Positions 1 to 10,688 of a DNA stretch of 64,000 nt are shown here, in pieces. The stretch is taken from the NCBI GenBank assembly GCA_051530055.1, contig CM121341.1:3534001-3598000 (forward strand). Reading direction: 5' to 3'. The stretch's first letter is position 1. Each line of letters begins with the position of its first letter. Made by a program: the position numbers and the translations under genes. Origin of the DNA: Neoechinorhynchus agilis. Taxonomy: Eukaryota; Acanthocephala. The notes beneath the pieces are model-generated. The model was not told the origin of the DNA. It was given only the letters and a program-made list of their open reading frames with translations, and ran no database searches.

Positions 1-24
1 AACATCGTCAAATTCGAATTTCAA
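1..24. mobile_element. 3' end of an LTR (fossil)
   Basis: The first ~24 bases match the end of the LTR at 15742-15765 and stop at the same point, where the sequence changes to a minus-strand LINE. The window therefore opens at the edge of an LTR element or solo LTR inserted in a LINE of family F1. The rest of the element lies outside the window. The orientation is that of the copy at 15.6 kb. Confidence 0.5.
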
Positions 25-705
25 GTTATGATATCCGAGGATATTGGGCCGCATGGAAAAAGTAGCGTAGGTAAAACGAATTGAGGTTACGAGTGTTGTG
101 ATCACGTGAAAAAGAGAATAAAATGTGATAAAAAATGTTGTGGTAGGATTTGAGGCGTTTTGATTGCTTTATGAAAATAGCATCAAAGCGTTCGGTGAGA
201 GGGGGAAAAGTCAGCTGCGCAAATTTTAGATTCTCTTTTATGAATAATTTCACGACGGCGGTTTTGAGATTGGAAATGTTGCAAAATACGGCATAATCGT
301 AGGTGAGGAAAAGCAAAATAAAGCACAAGTAAAATTCGTAGATATCGGGTGAAGGAATTCCTAAATGTCGGAGGCAAGAGTTGGGGTGGTGAATGGGTGA
401 TGAGGGTGATATCGTCGGCGTAAAAGAAGAGCTTAGAGTGAGAGCAGGGAGGTTATAGGTCGTTTAGGAAAATATTAAAAAGAAGTGGTGACATCACAGT
501 ACCTTGAGGTACGCCCTTGGTGAGGGTCATCGAGGAGGTAGAACGGCAGTGAATGTATTGTTTGCGAGTGTGAAGATAAGATTCGAGCTAGCGGATCTAC
601 CACAAGTTGAGACCAAAAGCGGAGCAGGCCCGGAGAAGGAGTAAATGGTCGACGGAGTCGAAAGCTTTCGATAAATCAAGTTGAATGATACGGGTGACGT
701 GAGAT
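24..705 (-). mobile_element. LINE family F1, 5'/internally truncated copy
   Basis: Read on the minus strand, 705-430 encodes reverse-transcriptase motifs: an IQLDLSKAFDSVDH block, a GVPQG-like block and a YADD-like box. 400-24 encodes the downstream region containing KFAQLTFPPL and the RDHNTRN-type tail. The same order is found in the F1 copies at 8.4-9.3 kb and 25.7-26.8 kb. Compared with those, a stretch between the RT core and the C-terminal region is missing around position 400. It is broken by stops and deletions. The APE-type, CR1/jockey-like assignment is inferred from the related family F2. Confidence 0.7.
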
Positions 706-1275
706 TAGGGCTGTAAATAAGGTAGGAAAATATTGGGTTATTCTTGGTTTGGGAAAAAGAAAAACCCTTTTTCGTTTAATCTCGTCTTCTGTGCGAGCAT
801 ATTTACATACGGTTTCTGCTTTATATAGTAGATTTTACAAGATTCGAATATTTATTACAAAAATTCTAAAGCAAGATGAGATTTATATGCTTGAGCTGAT
901 CAAAATTTTCGACGTATTTTCTCATTGGTTTAAACCAAAGTACAAAATATGTAATTCTCGCTAAGAAGCGAAAAAAACCGATACAACAACAATAACGCTG
1001 TTTTTAAAAATTTGGGCATATAAAGGGGTTTGCAAAAATTCTATTATTTCTCTTTTCTAGAATTTGCCTACAAGGAGAACGTTATTGTTTTTCAACATTG
1101 TACAATTTTGAATGTAATATTCTTTTTTGAAGATATAAACATAATTATTCCCCGTCCTCGTCCTCAATTGTCGCCCGAATGCTTACAGCGTTGTCTCTCA
1201 ACACGGCGATGCTGATATTTTGAACCAGGTATTGACTTGACCTTGCATCACCGGTTATAACCCGAGGGCGTAAAT
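706..1275. other. No gene seen
   Basis: AT-rich sequence between two transposon remnants. Short open frames exist, but none has a convincing start, domain or splice context. Confidence 0.5.
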
Positions 1276-1430
1276 AAAATATGCAAGCAATTTGCACCTT
1301 TAAAGTGAAATGATACGTTAAAAAGTTGCACGAATTGGATCATTACACCTTCAAAATGATGCACAAAATTGTCGACAAATTGCAAATCAAGGCTTTAATC
1401 ATAAAGGGTTCAACAAAAATACACAAGTAA
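1276..1430 (+). repeat. Local repeat, left copy flanking an RLE element
   Basis: The segment with GATGCACAAAATTGTC followed by TTGCAAATCAAGGCTT recurs at about 3340, 3500 and 3600. Together with those copies it brackets the non-LTR element at 1410-3226. The simplest reading is that the element landed inside an existing short tandem array of this repeat. Confidence 0.6.
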
Positions 1431-3226
1431 AAATCGGAGCTTCTCTCCTTCACCGGCTGTCGCTATCACGCTAGCAGCGCTGTCTCGTTGTACTGCAAGC
1501 GAGATATTTTGTCGCAGGAATACATCTGCTCGTGTGTCGCCGGTCATTTCTCTCAATTTCTTCGAGAGATCCTGGAGCAGAGAGAGTGCCGAGCTGCCAA
1601 GCGCTCCATACGTCTTTACTCCGAAGGGGACAAAATAGTGGGTCCTTGCTAATTCTCTATATTTTCGTACCTTCCTCCCGTCCGCTGCACTGGCTGCACC
1701 TCCAGCGATTTCGAGAGAGTAGGGAATGTTGCTTACTGCGAGGGTGTCCACACGCGTGGCGTCCCAGGGAAGGCATTTGCCCTCCCGCCACCGAAAGACC
1801 GAAATTCCGTCAGGTCGAAGACCGTATAGTCGACAATGATGGACAGGTTCCAAGATGTTGGGGAAGTTCGATGTTCTCAACACCGGAGAAATTATGCTAT
1901 TGATCTCAGAATGGCGAGAAAACCTTCCTCCTGACTTTTTTCAAAAGAGACCGTGTCGCCCGAAAGCTTCAACAAAAGACCCACATCGACTGCAATAGGG
2001 CGCGCATATCGGGAGACCAAGTCTTAAAGACACTGCGATCCTCGTTACCTCATCAGTGAGAAGAGTTCCCACAGGTGCCAGAGGAACAGCTTCCAACCAC
2101 GCCCCCGATTCTCGTGTCGAAATTGCCTTCAATCTGGCTCGGACGAACCCATCGCGAGAACCTGAAAATAGAGAGCTATGAGCTCTCGCGGCGAAAGGTA
2201 TGTCATAGATAGACTGTCTGAGGCCATTCACTTGAATATGGTTAGCGCCTGTCTGCTGGCACCATTCTACAAGTGCCACCGCAAAGTCTTGTTCAAGGGA
2301 AAACTTTACCGTCTGAATTATCTTCGCTATCGGTTGAATCCCCTCATACGATCCAAGAAAGACCGGCAAGGCAACGACTACCTGAGAAAGCGCATTTTCT
2401 ATAATGAGAGAGCGTCCCCAGTTGTAAAGGTCATCATGTCCTTTAGGTTAGCCGTCAAGCCCATGACCCGAACCATTCGCAAAAGATGAGATGGCATTTT
2501 TTTACTCTGAAATATGAGTGGGTGTCCTGTCTTGTATGGGAGGTGGGTGTTTTGACCGGAGTATTTGTAGTGTCGCGTTGTCTCATTGTGCAAAATTGTC
2601 GGAGGATTACAATAACCGAACAGCCCCCCCGAACGTCTCCGTCCACAAGCTTTGAAGAAACACGTACAGTCAGGGATTGCTTTGAAAAACGGCAACGAAA
2701 CCCTTTCTTCGTGCGTCCCTTTCTTACCTCGGGAATTTCATTTCGAAATTATTAAATATCTGTTCGAAGGAGGCCACCCTTTCCTTGATTGTTGATGTCA
2801 AAGACACCCCAGAATCATCACTGGTGCAAAGGACTAAGCGCAGAACGAAGCAATCGTTGAGACGATATTAGGTATCGAAATAGAATCAGTGATGATCTGA
2901 GGGGTCTCAGGCACGAAAGTTTCGGTTGATTGTGGTGGAGAACCAGACCCACTACAGCGGAGATCCCGGGGACCATGGACAAACAAAACCCCCAGATTAG
3001 TTAATTTAAAAGACTTACCGCAAACCGGACACAAACCAGTAGAGACGCGTGGGAGCCCGGCAGCGTTGGTCTTCTCAGGTTGAGCGTGATCGATAAGTGG
3101 TGCGTTCAAGGTGTTTGCGTCAGTAGCGTCGATTGTAGGCGATTTGAACGCATTTCGCGATATGTCTTTTTTGGCCGTGGAAAGCTCGTTTACAAGGCTG
3201 GGCTGCGTTGAACTAGCAAGATTCAT
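1410..3226 (-). mobile_element. RLE-type non-LTR retrotransposon remnant
   Basis: Reading on the minus strand from 3226, there is an N-terminal zinc finger (CPVCGKSF...HGPR..RC.GSG), then decayed sequence, then a region with RIAVSLRLGLPIC followed by a C..CG...GRHGL zinc-knuckle, and finally (1883-1410) a C-terminal domain with RPDG, WDAT and HYFVPFGV blocks. Order and motifs match a family common in invertebrate genomes. The RPD...D arrangement behind a CCHC knuckle resembles the restriction-like endonuclease of R2-type LINEs. The RT core is largely gone, so this is a fossil. Five other copies occur in the window. Confidence 0.65.
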
Positions 3227-3337
3227 GAAGGTTTAGTGAACCTTCGTTTGGTCGGACGGTACGATTTACCACTGATCGGTCATCAAGTTTTGACTCACCA
3301 ATAAGTCTCAAGGGGGACTGATAAAGTGTTAATTCGC

Positions 3338-3760
3338 ACTGCACAAAATTGTCAACATATTGCAAATCAAGGCTTCAATCATAAAGGGATCAACGAAAAT
3401 ATATAAGCCAGTTTGGATTTGGACATCTAATAAATTGCTGAGATACTGTGAAACCATGAAAATTAGAAATCACCAATTGAAGAAAAAGGGACGCCAAGCA
3501 TATTGCAAATCAAGGATTTAATAATAAAGGGTTAAACGAAAATATATAAGTCAGTTTGGATTTGCACGAATTAGATCTTTAAACCTTCGAAATGATGCAC
3601 AAAAGTGTCAACACATTGCAAATCAAGGCTTCAAAAATAATAAAGGGATCAACGAAAATATATAAGCCAGTTTGGATTTGGACATCTAATAAATTGCTGA
3701 GATACTGTGAAACCATGAAAATTAGAAATCACCAATTGAAGAAAAAGGAATTGCATCAAT
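3338..3760 (+). repeat. Local direct repeats
   Basis: A block starting TTGCAAATCAAGGCTTC and continuing through ATATATAAGCCAGTTTGGAT occurs at ~3357 and ~3617 almost identically for about 130 bp, with a shorter diverged copy at ~3503. The two long copies share a distal part (CATCTAATAAATTGCTGAG onward). This is a short tandem array, related to 1276-1430. Confidence 0.75.
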
Positions 3761-3896
3761 GTATCGTTCTACTATATCTAGCTTCTCCGAAGTTAAACAT
3801 CGACGCCAAATCCATCAAATTTAAAAGAAACCCTATGATAATTTGGCGAAAATTTCAATTTGAAACAACGTTTTTGTAAACAACATAAGAATCAGG

Positions 3897-4108
3897 TCAC
3901 TCTTTCGAGTCCTTACCTTTTAGCCGTCCACTTCGTCGTTTCGGTTGATCAGGTTTTTCCGACCCTATTTCAGATTTCGCTAATTTGGGTTTTGGATAAT
4001 GTTTGCGATAAATATCAGTATTGTCATGTTTTCGTTTAGAAGATCTCATCGTTTTCTTTCCTTCCATTATGTTCTGATCATGTTCATCGTCTTCATTATT
4101 CTTTGTTT
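3897..4108 (-). CDS. Possible C-terminal exon of a basic nuclear protein
   Basis: On the minus strand about 70 codons are open from ~4108 to a TGA at 3897. The frame is rich in K, R, E and D and contains KRRSGRLKGK near the end, so it resembles the disordered basic tail of a nuclear protein. It starts exactly where an F1 LINE fragment ends, so the rest of the gene, if any, is cut off or spliced away. No family is recognised, and composition alone could make this a chance frame. Confidence 0.22.
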
Positions 4109-4110
4109 TA

Positions 4111-4500
4111 GGCGTTTTGATTGTTTGATGAAAATAGTATCAAGGCATTCGTTGAGAAGGTGAAGTCAGCTGTGCAAATTTAAGATGTTCTTTTGTGAAA
4201 CAATTTAAGACGACGAGTTTTGAGATTCAGAATGGTTACAAAATACGGAGTAACCTTTGGTGAGGAAGGGTAAAATAAAGATGAAGTAAAATTTGTAGAG
4301 ATCGGGTGAAGGAATTCCTAAATGTCTGAGGCGTTTGAGGAGATAAATTTTAAAGGTGTTGAGCTTGAGGAAAAGAGCGATGTGCGAGTCCAATTTCAAG
4401 TTTGATTTAAATCGGAGACCCCAAGTTCTTTGAAAGGTAACTCGTAGGATGTCATTAAAGGATAATTTCGAAGCATTTAGAGAAATTCAGGTGGAGTTTG
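4111..4500 (-). mobile_element. LINE family F1 fragment
   Basis: The minus strand encodes the same C-terminal stretch as the other F1 copies (KIYLLKRLRHLGI.SPDLYKFYF, then the KFAQLTF region). It carries only the part downstream of the RT and is decayed. Confidence 0.65.
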
Positions 4501-5003
4501 TTCAATGAATCGCCATCATCCATCTTCTTCGATCTAGGGCCGAATTCGATTAACGACGAACTTGTGCGAGTTGCGTCGACCTATAAAATTAACTTTGACA
4601 CAAACCGTTTATTTCAAATTTAAGGTACGTAATTAGGTCCTGTAGTTTTCAACTCCAGTCAAGTTTAAAATGTTAGGTTCTTTTTAAAGAAAGCGACAGA
4701 TACATGAAAGCATCATCGCGTTTGGACTTATTCAAAGATATTCAACGTAGTTCATTGTATACTGAACGTCTGGATAGCGATCATCGTAGTTGGTCTAAAT
4801 CACAAAACCTCGCGGTATCTAAATGGACTATGAAATGTCTTCGTTGGCAAAAGGGAAGCCTAAACTAAATTGAGTTTTTATGTACAACAAGAAATGATGC
4901 AATGATTTTTCACTTCTAACAAAGACGGGTAAAATGTATGAAACTGCAGCAAAGATCGTTGACAAGTGATTCATCAAATTTGACGCTTTAAATCCACCTT
5001 GCA

Positions 5004-5010
5004 TATAAAA
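5004..5010 (+). promoter_or_regulatory. Candidate TATA box of the LRR gene
   Basis: TATAAAA lies 37-43 bp upstream of the ATG at 5047, inside otherwise non-repetitive sequence. The spacing allows a very short 5' UTR. The bases just before the ATG (CTAACTTAG) could also act as a splice acceptor, so the start may be preceded by a leader exon. Confidence 0.3.
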
Positions 5011-5046
5011 GCAAACCATAAAGTTCTTTACATCTCTCTAACTTAG

Positions 5047-7114
5047 ATGGTATTTTTGTCCACCGTGAAAGCTTTACTCTTTCTAATCTACGGATTTGAC
5101 TTTTGCTATAGTAATGATGTGCATAATGAATGGTCGCTTCAATACACAAAATACGATGGAATGAACATTGTGAGCTCAACAATTAGATCCAGCAACTCAC
5201 TATCAAGTGTTTTGAATAAGATAGAAAGAAACAGTTCAATCAGCCGAATCAAAATAGAATTTGCCTTTTTCTACGACATTGTAAGCAGCAACGACCATAT
5301 CCTTCCAAACGTCGCGGACGTATCGATATATTGCAGGAGGAATATAGACGAGAGTATTACCATTACGAAATCTCTTATACATAAATTCAGGCATTCTAGA
5401 AGACTTCAAATCCAAAATGCAGCATTTGGATATATCGAAGATGATGCGTTTGAAGGTTTTGACAATTTGAACCATCTCGATTTGAGTATAAATAATTTGT
5501 GGCGATTGGGTTTGAATATGCATGTAGATCTTTACAATCTTCAATCGTTACAACTGTCCGGTAATGGTTTGCGTAATGATTGCCTCAAAGTTGTGGAGAA
5601 GATGAAAAGTTTGAAGCTTTTGGATTTGTCGGATAATATAATCCAACGATTCGTGCTAACCAATGAATTCAATTTTAGAAGACTGGAAAATATACGGATC
5701 GGTGCTAATCCTTTAAATGAGATCAATTTGAGTCAATTAGCAAAACTAGAGAATCTTAAAATCTTGGAATTTTCATACCGAGCAGATTTAAACAAATTGT
5801 TTGAAGAGGAATTTCAATTCGAAAATATGGAGGAATTTATTGTACACGGTGGAATCGCTCACAGTTTGAATTCAACAATTCTAGCCAGAATGCCAAAAGT
5901 CAAAGTTGTGAAGATTATGGGCTCAAATCTTGGAGAAGTACCACGTGGAAACAATCGGACGGAAACGTTGATTCTAAAAAGAAATCGTATAGGAATAATT
6001 CGCTCTAATTACTTCGATTCGTGGACAAATGTTACCCAATTGGACATGTCATCGAACGGAATCGTGCGGATATACAAGGATGCATTTTTTCCACTGAAAA
6101 AACTTGAAGTACTTAATCTCGGACAAAATTCCGATTTGACCTTGCTTCCGACGGGAATTTTTCGAAACAATGAATTACTTCAAAAACTCATATTAGCAAA
6201 TACTAATTTTTATGTTTTCGATGATGGCGTTTTTAAAAACGTTAAACATTTACGGTACTTGGACGTATCAGGCACCCCTATGACAGGCATTGATGTACAT
6301 CGACTGGGTTCCAAAACGATCGATTATTGTCTGGTAAAAAATAATCCCTTTTTTTTATTATAATATACGATAACCCTAGAAACAGAACGGAGACATATTT
6401 TGCGTTACGCGGTCTTGCCAGATATATGCCTGAACCGATACAAATAGCTGCTGGTGTAGACGATGTGATTACAGTCTATAATCATACAGAAAATTTTACT
6501 TCGCTTGCTGGAAAAAAGTTGACCCGAATACAAGATGTTCGACTCTTTATCCGTGGTAATGCGTTCTCAGTCGATTTGAGTAACAATGAGATATCGGCAA
6601 TCAATTACGACGATTTCGAAGACTTGAAAACTCTTGAATTTCTTTGTCTACAGTTCAATCGGATTGAGAAAATAGCTCCTCGCGCATTTAGAAATACTCC
6701 CCTGTTAAGAATGCTCGACCTTGCCAATAATCAATTGAAAGATATTGACGTTTTTCACTTATTTTACGGTCTTGATAGACTCATTTACCTTCGTATGGCA
6801 AATAATGGATTCTCGCTATTTCCATCCCATCACTTGTCCGATCTCAGAAGTCTAAAAATTCTTAATATTTCCAGCAATCCGATACGCCAATTTCACAATA
6901 AACCTTTCAAGGATCATCAATCTTTGCAAACAATAAAAATGTATAATACAAGTATTGAACTAATTTACGATCTCTAAGAGTATTATCTGAAGTATCGATA
7001 CTTTCAAAAAAGGTCTTTGTCTTTGAGCCGGCTGAGAATTTTGTTATTGAGTTAAAACTGAAAGATTTTATGTATTCAAGCGAGAATGGTTTCGTCGTGA
7101 CTTTAAACAATTAA
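5047..7114 (+). CDS. Secreted leucine-rich-repeat protein
   Basis: The ATG at 5047 begins a hydrophobic signal peptide (VKALLFLIYGFDFCYS). From about residue 135 there are many LRRs, for example LDLSINNLWRL, LDLSDNIIQRF, LDMSSNGIVRIYKDAF and LEVLNLGQN. The first open stretch ends at 6363, and a second LRR stretch (LDLANNQLKDI, LRMANNGF) is open to 6977. A donor at 6334 (GTAAAA) with an acceptor at 6391-6392 joins the two in frame. After 6977 the sequence stays protein-like in another frame (RVLSEVSILSKKVFVFEPAE) to a TAA at 7112-7114, so there may be a frameshift, a sequence error or an unseen micro-intron there. AATAAA follows at 7166. No membrane anchor is seen. It resembles ectodomains of chaoptin/connectin-type surface LRR proteins; the function is unknown. 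Confidence 0.7.
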
Positions 7115-7171
7115 TTGATAAATATATATTTCGGATAACTTACAAAGAAATAACTGGCATATCTTAATAAA

Positions 7172-8365
7172 GTGAATGCTGAAATAACATTCGCACTAAG
7201 TTCAGTTATTCTTTACTTCAAAAAATACACCATTTTGTTGTCTGGGCGATGCTTGATAATTCCAGTTGATATATTTAGAAATGTTCTTTTTACTGGCATC
7301 TTCCCTAGGTTTGAAAGTATTAATCACAAGTCATTTTGTAAAGGAGTGTAAAACATTTGTGTAGATTACAAACTGCAATGTAATTATTGAAATATTTACC
7401 GCTCGGCAATTTATAATAAAAACCTGGGTTAAAATAATTCGAATTGAGAAAAAGAATTTGTGGGAATGTGATAATGTAAAAAGCTTTAGAAATAAAGCAA
7501 TGATGCTAAGATAAACCGTTGTTTTCCTATCGAACTTAAAAATGAACGGTTGGAGACGATAAGTTTGAATTTCAACTTTTTGGACCTTTTTAATCCCAGG
7601 TAAGTCGCATTGAAACGCTAATATCCGCGAATTTTTAAGGTTCGAAAATACTTAAAATTAGCACAGTTTTATTTGAAGTGAAAATGCTTTTAATAACTTC
7701 GCTGATTCCTTTGGCGATTCCTAGCCATCTAATCTGTAAAATAAATGAGATTGGTTTAGACTGTGAAAACAATACAGTTGGTATTAAGGATAAAATTTTA
7801 AATGGCCCGCTAGTTATTTTTTTCACAACACATCTTAGTTCCGTCTACGCCGCACGTTTAGAATGGCTTTCAATGTCCAAGTTGCAAAGTCCTGTTCCAC
7901 CTTCAATGCCTCGCTGTTCAATTAATGGGACCTGGAAAAAAACTAATTAATTACGATAGGCGAGCAATTTACGAAGCGAAACGTCAAACTTTCATGGTCC
8001 ACGCTTATTAAGGACTTTAAATTTTAAAAATAATGACACGAGAAAACGAATAAATACTTCAAGATTGTTCGTTAAAGGTAATTGAATAGATTTTGTATTG
8101 TTAAGTCAGTTGAGTAAAATTGGTAGAAAGTTGAATTACAAAATATACGGCGTTCTTAATCATTTGCTTTTTAAGAATAACGTCACGACCAAAATCTCGA
8201 TACTTTTTAGTAAATTATTTTAAATTTCGCAAGCAAATGTCGATAAATTGGTTCGCCTTGATTTTGGCGTAACTCGTGAGGGGAATAGCAACCTCAAATG
8301 CGTGTTTACTTTTTAAGGCACAAAAATCGATTTAAAACAAAGATTAAACGCAAAATCTCAAAAAT
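7172..8365. other. Intergenic, nothing recognised
   Basis: AT-rich stretch after the LRR gene's AATAAA. Open frames are short and compositionally poor. No hairpin or tandem structure was noticed. Confidence 0.5.
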
Positions 8366-9320
8366 ACTTGGTTTCAGATGAGTGGATTACGGGTTCGTCC
8401 GGGTGGGAATACCCGGTCGAGTTGGAAGGGCCGCTCTGGTGGGAATTGTTGGTTATTGTTTGCAGGAGAACTTGTAAGGTTGGTCTTTCCTCAGAATCAT
8501 TTCAAGTTATGATATCCGAGAGAAGATTGGGCCGCATGGAAAAAGGAGCGTAGGTATAGGGAGGTGCGAGGTCAAGGTAGGACGAAACGAATTAGGATTA
8601 CGAGTGTTATGCTCGTATGTTCAAAAAGACAAATAAATTTAAAAGTATTGGTTGAATACGAATACATCCGAGGTTCTGAATGGAGAGTATTGTAAAAATT
8701 ATGGTGGTAGGGTTGAGAGGCGCTTTGTTTGTTTTTTGAAAATCCTATAAAGGCGCGCAAATTTAAGAGGCTGTTCTATGAAACGTTTCAAGGCGACGGA
8801 TTTGTAATTTGGACAGGTTGCAATCGGGCAAGGAGACTCCTAAATGGGGGAAGCGTTCGACGAGATAAACTTTAAAGGCATTGCGTTTGAGGGAGAGTGA
8901 AATGTCCGAGTCCTATTTCAGATTTGATTGAAAATGGACACTAAGAATTTCTAGGGAGGTGACTCGTAGGATGTCATTTAGAAGCTCGGGAGAGGGTGTG
9001 GGCTTGCGGGATAATTTCGAAGCAATTAGGGAAATTCAGGTGGGGTTTGTGATTGGTGGTCGACATATAATAAAAGTTTAGAATGTGGTGAGAGAGGTTT
9101 AAATTCGTTGGAGAAAATATTAAAAAGAAGTGGCGACAAGCCGGCACCTTTAGCGACGCCATTGGTGAGGGATTCGATGATCGAGGAGGGTAATCGGCCC
9201 TGAATGTATTATTGCTAATTTTAAAGATAAGATTAGAGCCAGTGGATCTACCCCGCGTTTATACCGAAAACAGAACAAACCTAGAAGAGTAGTGAATGGT
9301 CTACGGAACGTCCTTTTCAG
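8366..9320 (-). mobile_element. LINE family F1, 3' half
   Basis: The minus strand matches the plus-strand copy at 25.7-26.8 kb. Both share the 3' tail (GGATATCATAACCTGAAATGATTCT, read in two pieces) that ends with a GGACCCGTCATCCACTC-type block. The RT end region lies at 9150-9320. It is a truncated and decayed copy. Confidence 0.65.
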
Positions 9321-9389
9321 TCGCGATCATTTAGAAGCACTTCAATTTTAAAAGTGTAAAACATTCAAATTAAGTGGTTAAAAAAGTTC

Positions 9390-9766
9390 ATTTGTGGCCT
9401 TTTTCACGGCTGATAATTTTTCCTTGGGCACACGGCCCACCGATCTGATCCAGAGAAGCGCATTAAATCACGCTTAATATCCTGAACCACACGGTCATGA
9501 GTTTGTAAATTCCTCCGGATCCACAGATACCACCTGAATCCTCCGGATCCACAGATACCACCTGAAGGCGGGACTCCCTTCATCAAGGTATTTCGTCCCC
9601 TTTGGTTGTACGTCATTGACGGTAACGGATTCGGACCAGTTGATCCGTAACTGGGATCACGGGCATTAGTCCACTTGACCACCTCAGCACGAGTGCGGAA
9701 TGTACAAACTCTGCCAGTTTTGATGCCCAATGAAAAACCATCAACCATTTTAAAAAGGCCACAAAT
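9390..9766 (-). mobile_element. tRNA-derived SINE, with flanking inverted repeats
   Basis: On the minus strand 9690-9618 reads like a decayed serine/leucine-type tRNA: A box TGGTCAAGTGG at 9681-9671 and B box GGTCCGAATCC at 9637-9627, 33 bp apart. A body follows that recurs at 15786-16005 and 60178-60372 (blocks GGGACGAAATACC and CCTCCGGATCCACAGATACC; the latter is duplicated here). Such a layout allows RNA polymerase III transcription in the SINE class. A 15-bp inverted repeat (ATTTGTGGCCTTTTT at 9390-9404 and its complement at 9752-9766) surrounds the unit and may come from a host MITE. Confidence 0.6.
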
Positions 9767-9779
9767 AGATTGATGCAAA

Positions 9780-10688
9780 AAGTTACCGGTTGACCAGACT
9801 TCAAAGTTACGAAGTGCAATTATTTCTTTCGCTTTTATACCGCGTATTTAAGATTTCCGAAGGAAACGTTGCAAGTTATTGTATTGATCTGTTAATAGAA
9901 ATCTCGATCAATTATCAATAAAAATGAACAAATATCCACAAATTCTTTGATTAATCTTTAATGGTCAAAAGGGAACTATTTCTTCCAGAATGGTGACGTC
10001 ATTTGTGGGAATTACTTTTATGGATATTGTTGTTTGTTTGTTTAGGTTCGCACTTATGAATGTTTATTTTTTAAGGCGGTATGCGATTTTCAAAAGACAA
10101 CAAAATAAGTCGTCGATCGCCATTATCGTTTATCACTTCGGATTAGTCATGGTTTTTCGTCTATGTGTTCTTAAATAATGGGTCAAATCAATTTTATTCA
10201 ATGTATTGATTTCCACCAGAAAAAATGAGAAAATTAATTCCCAAAGCTCTTGGGTGGCCACAAATATTAATGGTCCATAGAAAAACTAGAAGCTGAGATG
10301 ACGCTGAGACTCGAATTTGCAGCGGACACTGGACTACTATTCCGTAGGGTTCCGTCGTTTTGTAACCATTGATTCTGGATCACAGTTGAAGACTTTTGCC
10401 AGTGTCCTTTTTGCCTAGTAATGTTCACGGTTCCAAACCGACTTATAAGGCAATCGTAGCCTCGAAAGGATGAAGTTCCTTATCCAGCGATCCGAAATAT
10501 TTTTATTCCCCAAAAACCGAGGAACATAGCTCTTTAATTTTCAAATTGAATTTTGGACAAGATTGTTTTAAGTTCATCCTTTATTGAAGACTTTTCTCTA
10601 CCAAGATGCGGTTATTATTGAAAGATCGACTTCCACGTCTCCTTTTCCTTGTCAAATCAGTAAGTTAATTCACTTTTCGCCATTAAAG
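9780..10688. other. Intergenic upstream of the TPR gene
   Basis: No convincing gene. A sequence GGCCACAAATATTAATGG near 10255 recalls the inverted repeat around the SINE. The frame of the TPR protein stays open upstream to about 10584 without an ATG, so an upstream spliced exon cannot be excluded. Confidence 0.4.

Noticed and set aside
1532-1903. Plus-strand frame of 123 codons
   Set aside because: It is antisense to the conserved C-terminal domain of the RLE element, which explains the open frame.
7678-7950. Frame of 90 codons with a hydrophobic start
   Set aside because: The hydrophobic start is not followed by a plausible secreted or membrane domain, and there is no splice or homology support.
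9990-10178. Frame of 62 codons with hydrophobic stretches
   Set aside because: Isolated, in AT-rich DNA, with no domain or splice context.
10584-10688. Longer start for the TPR protein
   Set aside because: The extension has no ATG (it would begin at TTG); the first ATG is at 10689.
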